From positions 62,001-126,000 of the forward strand of contig NZ_JABEZU010000002.1 of assembly GCF_013149785.1 (NCBI RefSeq): a stretch of 64,000 nucleotides of DNA, given 5' to 3'. Every line of letters starts with the position of its first letter. Positions within the stretch are counted from its first letter, which is position 1. Source of the DNA: Isoptericola halotolerans. GTDB lineage: Bacteria; Actinomycetota; Actinomycetes; Actinomycetales; Cellulomonadaceae. The position numbers and the translations under genes are program-made. Of this stretch, positions 1 through 7,000 are shown in pieces. The notes beneath the pieces were generated by a model. The model worked only from the letters and a program-made list of their open reading frames with translations. It did no database searches and was not told the DNA's origin.

Positions 1-371
1 AGCGTCGCGAGGAGGCCGAGACCCGCAACCAGGCGGAGTCCTTCGCCTACTCGATGGAGAAGCAGATCGCGGACAACCGCGACAAGCTCCCCGCCGACGT
101 CGTCACCGAGGTGGAGGCGGACATCGCCGGCGTCAAGACCGCCCTGGAGGGCGAGGACGCCGACGCCGTGAAGACCGCCTACGAGAAGCTCGGCGCCTCC
201 TCGCAGAAGATCGGTGAGGCCCTGTACTCGGCCGAGCAGGCCGCGGGTGCCGGTGCCGGTGCCGAGGGCGCGGCGGCCGGCGACGCGCCGTCGTCGGAGT
301 CGAAGGACTCCGACGAGGACGTCGTGGACGCCGAGATCGTGGACGACGAGGACGACAAGGACCGCAAGTGA
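1..371 (+). CDS. dnaK: DnaK (Hsp70) chaperone, 3' end only
   Basis: This is the C-terminal end of Hsp70, entering from the left edge; the reading frame begins at base 3. The visible ~122 residues carry the helical lid (RNQAESFAYSMEKQ, then 'LPADVVTEVEADIAGVKTAL') followed by a Gly/Ala-rich linker and a very acidic tail (EDVVDAEIVDDEDD), which is typical of actinobacterial DnaK. DnaK binds exposed hydrophobic peptides in an ATP-dependent cycle with DnaJ and GrpE in the cytoplasm. The stop codon overlaps the grpE start by 4 nt, so it is the first gene seen of a dnaK-grpE-dnaJ-hspR operon. The ATPase domain and promoter lie outside the window. Confidence 0.97.
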   Translation, partial: RREEAETRNQAESFAYSMEKQIADNRDKLPADVVTEVEADIAGVKTALEGEDADAVKTAYEKLGASSQKIGEALYSAEQAAGAGAGAEGAAAGDAPSSESKDSDEDVVDAEIVDDEDDKDRK

Positions 372-1030
372 CGTCGGACGAGACGCAGGGCACCCCCGAG
401 CAGCCGGAGGACGGCCGCTCGGGGGACGCCCCTTTCCAGTTCAGGGACAAGCGCAAGGTCGACCCCACCTCGGGTGAGAAGCGCCCCGACGCCCCGGCGT
501 CGGACGCTGCCGACGCCGCGCAGGGCGGGGACGACGGCGGAGCGACCGACCCGCTCGAGGCGCTCGACTTCGAGCCCTCGGCCGAGGCGACCGAGGACTC
601 CGAGCTGCTGGCGGCCAAGGCCCAGGCGGCGGAGAACCTCGACGCGCTCCAGCGGGAGCGGGCGAGCTTCACGAACTACCGCAACCGGGCGCTGCGCGAC
701 CAGGAGGCCGCGCGGACCCAGGGTGTCCAGGACGTGCTCGCGGCGCTGCTGCCGATGCTCGACGACGTCGAGCGTGCCAAGCAGCACGCCGAGCTGTCGG
801 GCCCGATGGCCGCCATCGCGGAGAAGCTCGACGCGTCGCTCGCGAAGTTCGGCGTCGAGCGGTTCGGCCGCGTGGGGGAGGAGTTCGACCCCACCGTGCA
901 CGAGGCGCTCATGCACAGCACGGACGCCGAGGCCGAGACCACCACGGTCAACCTGGTGGTCGAGCCCGGCTACCGCATCGGTGACAAGGTGGTCCGCGCC
1001 GCCCGCGTGGGCGTCGTCGGCCCCGAGTGA
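368..1030 (+). CDS. grpE: GrpE nucleotide-exchange factor for DnaK
   Basis: GrpE releases ADP from DnaK. The protein has 220 residues. The first ~75 are acidic, low-complexity and Pro/Ala/Asp-rich, and are probably disordered. The conserved part follows: a long coiled-coil helix (ENLDALQRERASFTNYRNRA), then a beta-domain with 'FDPTVHEALMHS' and a C-terminal 'GYRIGDKVVRAARVGV'. The start is GTG at 368, overlapping the dnaK stop as GTGA, which implies translational coupling. The long acidic N-terminus is common in actinobacterial GrpE. Identity is secure from the central and C-terminal motifs and from its place in the operon. Confidence 0.97.
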   Translation: MTSDETQGTPEQPEDGRSGDAPFQFRDKRKVDPTSGEKRPDAPASDAADAAQGGDDGGATDPLEALDFEPSAEATEDSELLAAKAQAAENLDALQRERASFTNYRNRALRDQEAARTQGVQDVLAALLPMLDDVERAKQHAELSGPMAAIAEKLDASLAKFGVERFGRVGEEFDPTVHEALMHSTDAEAETTTVNLVVEPGYRIGDKVVRAARVGVVGPE

Positions 1031-1032
1031 TG

Positions 1033-1104
1033 GTTGTGGGCGCGATCTCTGGGCTGTGAAACCGCCTCAAGCGGGCATAGCGGGCCAGAGATCGCGCCCA
1101 CAAC
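1033..1104. repeat. Long inverted repeat between grpE and dnaJ
   Basis: Perfect 20-bp arms, GTTGTGGGCGCGATCTCTGG at 1033-1052 and its reverse complement at 1085-1104, enclose a 32-nt loop. It fills the ~100-bp grpE-dnaJ gap and ends 30 nt before the dnaJ start. In RNA it would form a very stable hairpin inside the operon, so it could be a processing or attenuation site separating dnaK-grpE from dnaJ-hspR. It has no T-run. It resembles in design, not in sequence, the other long palindromes in this window. Confidence 0.85.
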
Positions 1105-1133
1105 GCCGAAGCAGGTAAGGAGAGAGGGACGTC

Positions 1134-2123
1134 GTGACCGGCCAGGACTGGATCGAGAAGGACTTCTACGCCGCGCTCGGCGTCCCCAAGGACGCCGACC
1201 AGGCGGCCATCAAGAAGGCGTACCGCAAGCTGGCGCGCCAGTACCACCCGGACCAGAACCCGGGCGATGCCGCCGCCGAGTCCCGCTTCAAGGAGATCGG
1301 CGAGGCGTACGCCGTGCTGTCCGACACCGAGCAGCGCCAGCAGTACGACGCGGTGCGCTCGATGGCCGGTGGTGGTGCCCGCTTCAACGCGGGTCCCGGC
1401 GGTGCGGCCGGTGGCTTCGAGGACGTCTTCAGCTCGATGTTCGGCGGGGGAGCGCGGCCCAGCGCAGGTCCGCAGTACCAGCAGTACCCCGGCGGCGGTG
1501 CCGGGTTCGAGGACATCCTCGGCTCGATGTTCGGCGGGGGTGGCCGGCCCGCCGGCTTCGGGGGCCCGCAGCAGCGCAAGGGGGCTGACGTCGAGACCCG
1601 CGCCACGCTCCCGTTCCGCGCCGCGGTCGAGGGCACCACGGTCGAGCTGACCGTCGACGGCAAGAAGATCACCGCGCGCATCCCCGCCGGCGTGCACGAC
1701 GGCCAGAAGATCCGGCTGCGTGGCAAGGGACGGCCCGGTCAGGCCGGTGGCCCGGCTGGCGACCTGCTCATCGCCGTGCACGTCACCGAGCACCCCGTGT
1801 TCTCGATCGACGGCGCCGACCTGCGGATGACTCTGCCGGTGACCTTCGCGGAGGCCACGCTGGGCACGACGGTCGAGGTGCCGACGCTCTCCGGCGACCC
1901 GGTGCGCCTCAAGGTCCCGTCCGGGACGCCGTCGGGCCGGGTGCTGCGCGTCAAGGGCCGTGGTGTGGCGACGGCGAAGCGCACCGGCGACCTCAAGGTC
2001 ACGGTGCAGGTCGTGGTCCCGCAGAAGCTGAGCCGCGCCGCGAAGAAGGCCCTGGAGGACTTCGCCGCGCAGGCCGACGGCGAGGACGTGCGCGCGGAGC
2101 TGGCGGCCCAGGCCGCACAGTAG
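1134..2123 (+). CDS. dnaJ: DnaJ-family co-chaperone, zinc-finger-less (type II/B)
   Basis: Hsp40 co-chaperone that stimulates the DnaK ATPase and delivers substrates. The J domain (residues ~9-75) carries the essential HPD in 'YHPDQNP'. It is followed by a Gly/Phe-rich region in which a short unit is duplicated (GFEDVFSSMFGGG and GFEDILGSMFGGG), then two beta-sandwich substrate domains of the DnaJ C-terminal family (~150-310). The 329-residue protein contains no cysteine at all, so the CXXCXGXG zinc finger of classical DnaJ is absent and it is built like CbpA. The start is GTG at 1134 with AAGGAGAG just upstream. It lies between grpE and hspR in the heat-shock operon. Confidence 0.95.
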   Translation: MTGQDWIEKDFYAALGVPKDADQAAIKKAYRKLARQYHPDQNPGDAAAESRFKEIGEAYAVLSDTEQRQQYDAVRSMAGGGARFNAGPGGAAGGFEDVFSSMFGGGARPSAGPQYQQYPGGGAGFEDILGSMFGGGGRPAGFGGPQQRKGADVETRATLPFRAAVEGTTVELTVDGKKITARIPAGVHDGQKIRLRGKGRPGQAGGPAGDLLIAVHVTEHPVFSIDGADLRMTLPVTFAEATLGTTVEVPTLSGDPVRLKVPSGTPSGRVLRVKGRGVATAKRTGDLKVTVQVVVPQKLSRAAKKALEDFAAQADGEDVRAELAAQAAQ

Positions 2124-2164
2124 GGTCGGGAGCAGGACCCGGTCGAGGAGCGAAGGAGGTCGCC

Positions 2165-2617
2165 ATGGTCACGGACGACGCACCCGTGCTCACGGTGTCG
2201 CAGGCGGCGCAGCTCACGGGCATGCATCCGCAGACGCTGCGCCAGTACGACCGTCTCGGCCTCGTCGTCCCGCGCCGCACCCGGGGCCGCGGACGGCGGT
2301 ACTCCCGCCGGGACGTCGCCCGCCTGCTCGAGGTCCAGCACCTGGCGCAGGACGAGGGCATCAACCTCGCAGGGGTCAAGCGCATCCTCGACCTCGAGCA
2401 GCACGTCTCGGTGCTGGAGCACCGGTTGCACGAGCTCGCGAGCCTGCTCGCCGAGCGTGAGCGAGCCGACGGTCGCGTCTTCGCGGCCGGGACCGGCGGT
2501 GACGTCGTGGCGGTGCCGCGCGGGCAGCGGGTCCGCCGGACGGAGCTGTACGTCGAGTCGCGTCGCGAGCAGGGCGGTGCGCTCGTGCTCTGGCGCCCGA
2601 CGCCGCACCGCGACTGA
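2165..2617 (+). CDS. hspR: HspR, MerR-family heat-shock repressor
   Basis: A 150-residue MerR-type regulator. The N-terminal winged helix-turn-helix (residues ~8-76, including 'GMHPQTLRQYDRLGLVVPRR') is followed by a coiled-coil segment (VKRILDLEQHVSVLEHRLHE). In actinobacteria HspR represses the dnaK operon by binding HAIR inverted repeats, with DnaK as co-repressor. Its position as the last gene of dnaK-grpE-dnaJ-hspR matches that arrangement. The HAIR site would lie upstream of dnaK, outside the window. ATG at 2165 has a strong AAGGAGG ribosome-binding site 6 nt before it. Confidence 0.95.
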   Translation: MVTDDAPVLTVSQAAQLTGMHPQTLRQYDRLGLVVPRRTRGRGRRYSRRDVARLLEVQHLAQDEGINLAGVKRILDLEQHVSVLEHRLHELASLLAERERADGRVFAAGTGGDVVAVPRGQRVRRTELYVESRREQGGALVLWRPTPHRD

Positions 2618-2725
2618 GCCGGTCCGTCGCCACAGCTCCGGGTCAATTTCCGTCAGGTCATTCTTTCGTTAATAGATTTCCTTCGGGAAGGCTTTCCTCA
2701 CTTCGCAAGGAATGGTGCTCCTTCC

Positions 2726-2754
2726 TGTGCAGGAATCGAATTCGCGCCTATGAT
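2726..2754 (+). promoter_or_regulatory. Candidate promoter in an AT-rich gap before the DUF1540 gene
   Basis: The gap 2618-2796 is clearly less GC-rich than its surroundings and contains several related AAGGAAT/ATTCCTT-like words and the short dyad TTTCCTTCGGGAAGG. TATGAT at 2749-2754 is a good -10 candidate. A weak -35 (TGTGCA, 2726-2731) sits 17 nt upstream. The repeated GGAA/TTCC words could be regulator sites. This is inferred from sequence only. Confidence 0.4.
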
Positions 2755-2796
2755 CGAGATATCGGCGACGACGAGACCTGACGTGAGGAGCGCACC

Positions 2797-3105
2797 ATGA
2801 CCACCCTGATGGAGATGCCCGAGGTCACCAGCTGCACCGTGGACGGCTGCAGCTACAACCACGACCACGACTGCCACGCCGGGGCGGTGACGATCGCCGG
2901 CGTGCCCGGCGACGCCTCCTGCGCCACCTTCATCCCGCTCAGCACCAAGGGCGGGCTCGACAAGGTCGTCGCGCACGTCGGTGCGTGCCAGCGCACCGAG
3001 TGCGTCCACAACGAGGACCTCGAGTGCGGGGCGCAGGCGATCCGCGTCGGCGCCGGTCCGCAGGACCCGAGCCACGCCGACTGCCTCACCTTCGACGCGC
3101 GCTGA
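2797..3105 (+). CDS. DUF1540 domain protein, Cys-rich, two repeats
   Basis: A 102-residue cytoplasmic protein made of two DUF1540-type units. Each has Cys/His clusters: 'CTVDGCSYNHDHDCHAGAV' with 'CATF' in the first, and 'CQRTECVHNEDLECGAQAI' with 'CLTF' in the second. The spacing C-x4-C-x7-C repeats in both halves, suggesting two small metal-binding (probably zinc) modules. No function is established for the family. It is monocistronic, with an AT-rich promoter region before it and a strong hairpin terminator just after. GTGAGGAGCGCACC before ATG 2797 supplies a ribosome-binding site. The family call is firm; the metal binding is an inference from the cysteine pattern. Confidence 0.85.
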   Translation: MTTLMEMPEVTSCTVDGCSYNHDHDCHAGAVTIAGVPGDASCATFIPLSTKGGLDKVVAHVGACQRTECVHNEDLECGAQAIRVGAGPQDPSHADCLTFDAR

Positions 3106-3134
3106 CCCGCGTCCCCCGTCACAGGCCGCAGCGC

Positions 3135-3164
3135 AGGACCCCGGACCTCCTGGTCCGGGGTCCT
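3135..3164. terminator. Bidirectional hairpin terminator
   Basis: A perfect 13-bp stem, AGGACCCCGGACC at 3135-3147 pairing with 3152-3164, closes a TCCT loop. It lies between the convergent DUF1540 (+) and GGDEF-like (-) genes, so it can stop transcription from both sides. Confidence 0.8.
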
Positions 3165-3192
3165 CGTGCGTCCGGGCGTGGTGTCGCGCCGC

Positions 3193-3981
3193 TCAGCGGC
3201 GCAGGTGCTTGATCAGGTCGAGGGCGGACTCGTGCGTCTCCGGGAGCCGCTCCACCCAGACCCGCACCGGGCGGCGCAGGCTCTCCGAGACGCCCAGCAC
3301 CTCGGCGTTGCGCTCCACGATGATGCGGACCGACTGTGCGAGCCGGGTCGTCTCGGTGCCGCGCTCGCAGAGCACCGCGAACACGCCGTCGCTCAGCGCC
3401 GCCATCGGGTGGCCGGGTCCGAACACCTGGTCCAGGGTGTTGCCGACCGATGCCGCCCGCGCCATGCGCTGCCACGCCCCGAGCGAGTCCACCGCGACGT
3501 CGAGCACAACCAGGCAGTGGGTGCCGGGCACGCCCTCGTCGTCGGTCGCGCGGCCGTACGTCTCACGGAGCCGTTCGCCGAGGTAGTCCGCCGTCGGGAG
3601 CCCGGTCGCCGGATCCCGGACCCCGGTCGGTGCGGGGTCGCGTTCGCGGACCTGTACCCAGCCTTGCGCGGCGCCGCGCACGGCGTCGACGTCGAGAGGT
3701 TCCCCCAGGGAGCGGTACAGGCACGCGAGGTCGTCCAGCGTCTCGTCCAGGCCGATGCCCGCAGCGCTGCGGGCCGTGCCCAGCCGGTGTGATGCCATCT
3801 CGGGGGAGCGTCCGGCCACGAGGGCCTCGACGAGGGCGTCCACGGCGGGGTGGTACCAGTCGCCAGGACGCAGCCACACCTCGGTCAGGCTGGCCGTGCG
3901 CCAGCGCTCACGGGTGTCGGCGGCGGGTGCGCCGCTGGTGGGGATGCTCATGGTGGTGGGAGTTCCATAGGCCTCCATCAT
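3193..3981 (-). CDS. Degenerate GGDEF-like domain protein
   Basis: A 262-residue soluble protein. The C-terminal half (residues ~120-262) has the fold signature of a diguanylate cyclase: 'DPATGLPTADYL' matches the D-x-L-TGL-x-N start of GGDEF domains. Where the catalytic 'GGDEFAVL' should be, the sequence reads 'SDGVFAVL' (residues 197-204). The key Gly-Gly and acidic residues are therefore lost, and cyclase activity is unlikely. The N-terminal ~115 residues are helical and unrecognised. ATG at 3951 (MSIPTS) is an alternative start; neither site has a clear ribosome-binding site. It is divergent from the sigma-factor fusion gene, sharing a 117-bp upstream region that holds an inverted repeat. 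Confidence 0.7.
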   Translation of the reverse strand: MMEAYGTPTTMSIPTSGAPAADTRERWRTASLTEVWLRPGDWYHPAVDALVEALVAGRSPEMASHRLGTARSAAGIGLDETLDDLACLYRSLGEPLDVDAVRGAAQGWVQVRERDPAPTGVRDPATGLPTADYLGERLRETYGRATDDEGVPGTHCLVVLDVAVDSLGAWQRMARAASVGNTLDQVFGPGHPMAALSDGVFAVLCERGTETTRLAQSVRIIVERNAEVLGVSESLRRPVRVWVERLPETHESALDLIKHLRR

Positions 3982-4005
3982 GACGCAGTTTCGCCGGACC
4001 GGTGC

Positions 4006-4034
4006 GGGTGAATCCGGTCACGAGCGGTTCACCC
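4006..4034. promoter_or_regulatory. Inverted repeat in the divergent GGDEF-like / sigma-fusion promoter region
   Basis: GGGTGAA (4006-4012) and TTCACCC (4028-4034) are separated by 15 nt. They lie between the two divergent start codons and ahead of TAAAGT (4069-4074), a possible -10 for the rightward gene. A regulator binding here could control both genes. Evidence is limited to symmetry and position. Confidence 0.4.
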
Positions 4035-4098
4035 TCCGTTCGCCCTGTCCCGGGCCGCAGTTCAGGCGTAAAGTGGCCGCGTCTGCGTCGGCCTCGGT

Positions 4099-7000
4099 GT
4101 GGACGCTCGCGGGGGTGGGGACGAAGAAGCGGATGGCGACGTGACCGACGTCTACGTGGGTTCGGACGGGACAGCTCCCAGCGACGGCGAGCTGATCCTC
4201 GAGGTGCGCGGCGGGAGCCTCGACGCCTACGGCGCCCTCTACGAACGGCACGCCGCGGCCGCCCAGCTCCTGGCCCGCCAGTACGTCACGACGGTCAGCG
4301 ACGCCGACGACGTCGTCTCCGACGCGTTCCACCGCGTGCTCGGTGTGCTCCAGAAGGGCGACGGGCCCGACACCCACTTCCGGGCCTACCTGTTCACGGT
4401 CGTGCGCCGCCTCGCCGCCGACGCGTCGCGCCGTGCCCGGCGCACCCGGCCGACGGCGGACGACGGGACGTTCGAGTCGGCGCTCGGGTCGTCGGCCTCT
4501 CCCGAGGACCCGACGCTCGCGGGGTTCGAGAACACCGTCGTCGCGCGCGCCTACCAGCTGCTGCCCGAACGGTGGCAGGCGGTCCTCTGGTACACCGAGA
4601 TCGAGCAGATGTCCCCCGCGCAGGTCGCGCCGATCCTCGGGCTCACCCCCAACGGCGTCTCCGCGCTCGCCTACCGGGCCCGCGAAGGCCTGCGTGCCGG
4701 GTACCTGCAGCAGCACCTCACCGCGGAGCCTGCCGACTCCTGCCGTGCCGTCAACTCCCTGCTCGGCAGCTACGTCCGAGGGAGCCTGTCGCGCCGCGAG
4801 GTCATCCAGGTGGACGGCCACCTCGACGGGTGCGGCGACTGCCGCGCTCTCGTGCTCGAGCTGGCCGACGTGGCCCACGGGATGCGCGCCGTCATCGCGC
4901 CGTTGGTGGTCGGCCTGGCAGGGTTGGTCGTGCTGGGGTCGCTGCCGCTCGGACTCGGCGCCGGTGGTGTGGCCGCGGGCGCTGCGGCCGGGACCGCAGG
5001 AGCAGCGTCGGGCTCGGTCGGTGCCGCGAGCTCGGGGCTGGGTGCCGGTGCGGGCGCGGCCACCGGGACCGCCGGTACGGCGAGCGGTGCCGCTGTGGGG
5101 AGCGGTGCTGGGGCGGCGACGGCCGCCACCACCGCGACGGCCACGGCGACCGCCACCACCACGACCACCGCGGTCGCCGCGACGACGGCCGGGATCTCCG
5201 GGGCGACCGTGGCGGCCTCGACCGGCGCCGTGGCCGTCGCGACCGTCGGCGTCGTCAGCGTCCTGGGAGCCCTGGGCGGGGGCGAGGAACCCCCGCTCGT
5301 GCCGGACGAGCCGCCCTACGCGGTCGCGAGCGAGCCGTGGCCTTCCGACGGTGAGGCGCTGCCCGACGACGAGCCCCTGCCGGACGACGAGGCGCTGCCC
5401 GAGCCTGCTCCCGAACCGAGCGACGTCCCCGGGGCCGACCCCAGCAACGTGCCGCCGTTCCTGCAGGACGCCGGGCTCCTCCCTGCCGAGGTCCTGGAGC
5501 CCGCTCAGGTGTCCGTGGCGGTCGTGGACCCGGGTCTCGGGCTGGAGCCCCGCGTCACCGAGAACCTCACGCTGCACGTCCAGAACCCGGGCGAGGCCGA
5601 GGCCCCGGGGTCCTACCTGCGGCTCGTCCTCCCCGAGGGGATGCGGTCCGTGAACGCCTTCTCGTCAGCCGGTGCCTCGGTGGCGAGCAACCTGACGTCC
5701 GGGCCGCTCCCGTGCACCCCGACCGACGTACCGCAAGAGGTCGTGTGCTCGCTCGGGACGCTCGCGGCCGGTGAGTCGCGCACGCTGTCCGTCCCGCTCG
5801 TCGTGCGCTCCGGCGGTTCGTACGCGGTCACCGCGCACACCTGGGCCGACGGTGTGGCACCGCAGAGTGTCGCCCTCGCGCCGGTCCGGGTCGCGAACTT
5901 CGGGCCGGAGCTCACCGCGCGGGCCGCGGGGACCGCGACCGTGGCGAACCCCGGCCTCACCGAGGTCGCCTTCACCGTGGAGAACAGCGGTGACGAGCCG
6001 GTCGACGCCGGGTGGACGGCAAGGGTCAGGGTGCCCGCCGGGCTCGTGCCGCGCGCCGTCGACGGCGGCCTCGCCTGCGAGACGCTCGGCACACCGGCCG
6101 ACGACGGCGCTGTCGGCTGGTCGTGCACGGGTGGGGCGCTCGCTCCCGGTGAGTCCACCTCCGGGCGGGTGACCGTCCTCGCCGACGGCACCACGGCGCC
6201 CGGCGCCTACGACGTGCGCGTCGTGCCCGTGCTGCCCGACGACCGACCCACCGTGCGTGCGGTCACGGTCGTCAGCGCGCCGCGGGCGTGGGAGGGCGCC
6301 AGCGGCGGGGCCGGGGCCATCCAGGCGACCTGCCTCGCGACCGGTGGCGTGTCCACGGCCGACGCCGCCGTGGTGGCCACGTACACCAACCGCACCGGTC
6401 AGACGGTGGGGATGGAGCTCGACGTCGCCGGGACGAAGCTGGCCTCCAGCAGCCTGCTCGCACCGGGGGAGTCGGTCACCCTCACCGCCCACGACGGGAT
6501 CAGGGTCCCTGCCGGTGCCGGCAGCTGGACGCTCTCGACCGTGGTCGGTGGCGAGACGTACACCCGGACGGTCGACGCCGGGGCGCACGGCGCCGCCGAG
6601 TGCTACGACCCGAGCTGGGACGTGCGGACCACCACCGCCGTGCTCAACGACGGCGGCAAGGTGCGGGTGGAGGGCGCGATCACCAACCTGACCAGCGAGC
6701 CCATGCAGGCGTCGATGACGGTCGCGGGTGGACGCACCGACGCGGTGCGGCTCGGCGCCGGCGAGACCGTCACCCTGGGCCGCACCACCGACCGGACCAG
6801 CCTCCCCGCCGGCACCGCGACCTTCTCCCTGTACCGGTGGGTGACCGACGCCGACGGCGACCAGCCGAGCACCGGCGTCGTCCCTGCCAAGGCCCCGACC
6901 GCCGAGCACGGTGCCGCGACGATCGCACCGCGGGCCGGTGCTGCCGAAGCGGTGGCCTCCTGCACCTACGACGCCGCGGCCGAGACCTCGTGGCGGACCT

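Noticed and set aside
4099-4860. Sigma-factor gene and repeat protein as two separate adjacent genes
   Set aside because: One uninterrupted frame runs from the sigma domain through the zinc motif and membrane helix into the repeats, with no stop, start or ribosome-binding site between.
5100-5170. Repetitive GCGACGGCC/ACCACC run resembling a microsatellite or CRISPR-like repeat
   Set aside because: It encodes the Ala/Thr linker of the sigma fusion; the repetition is codon-level low complexity with no spacers.
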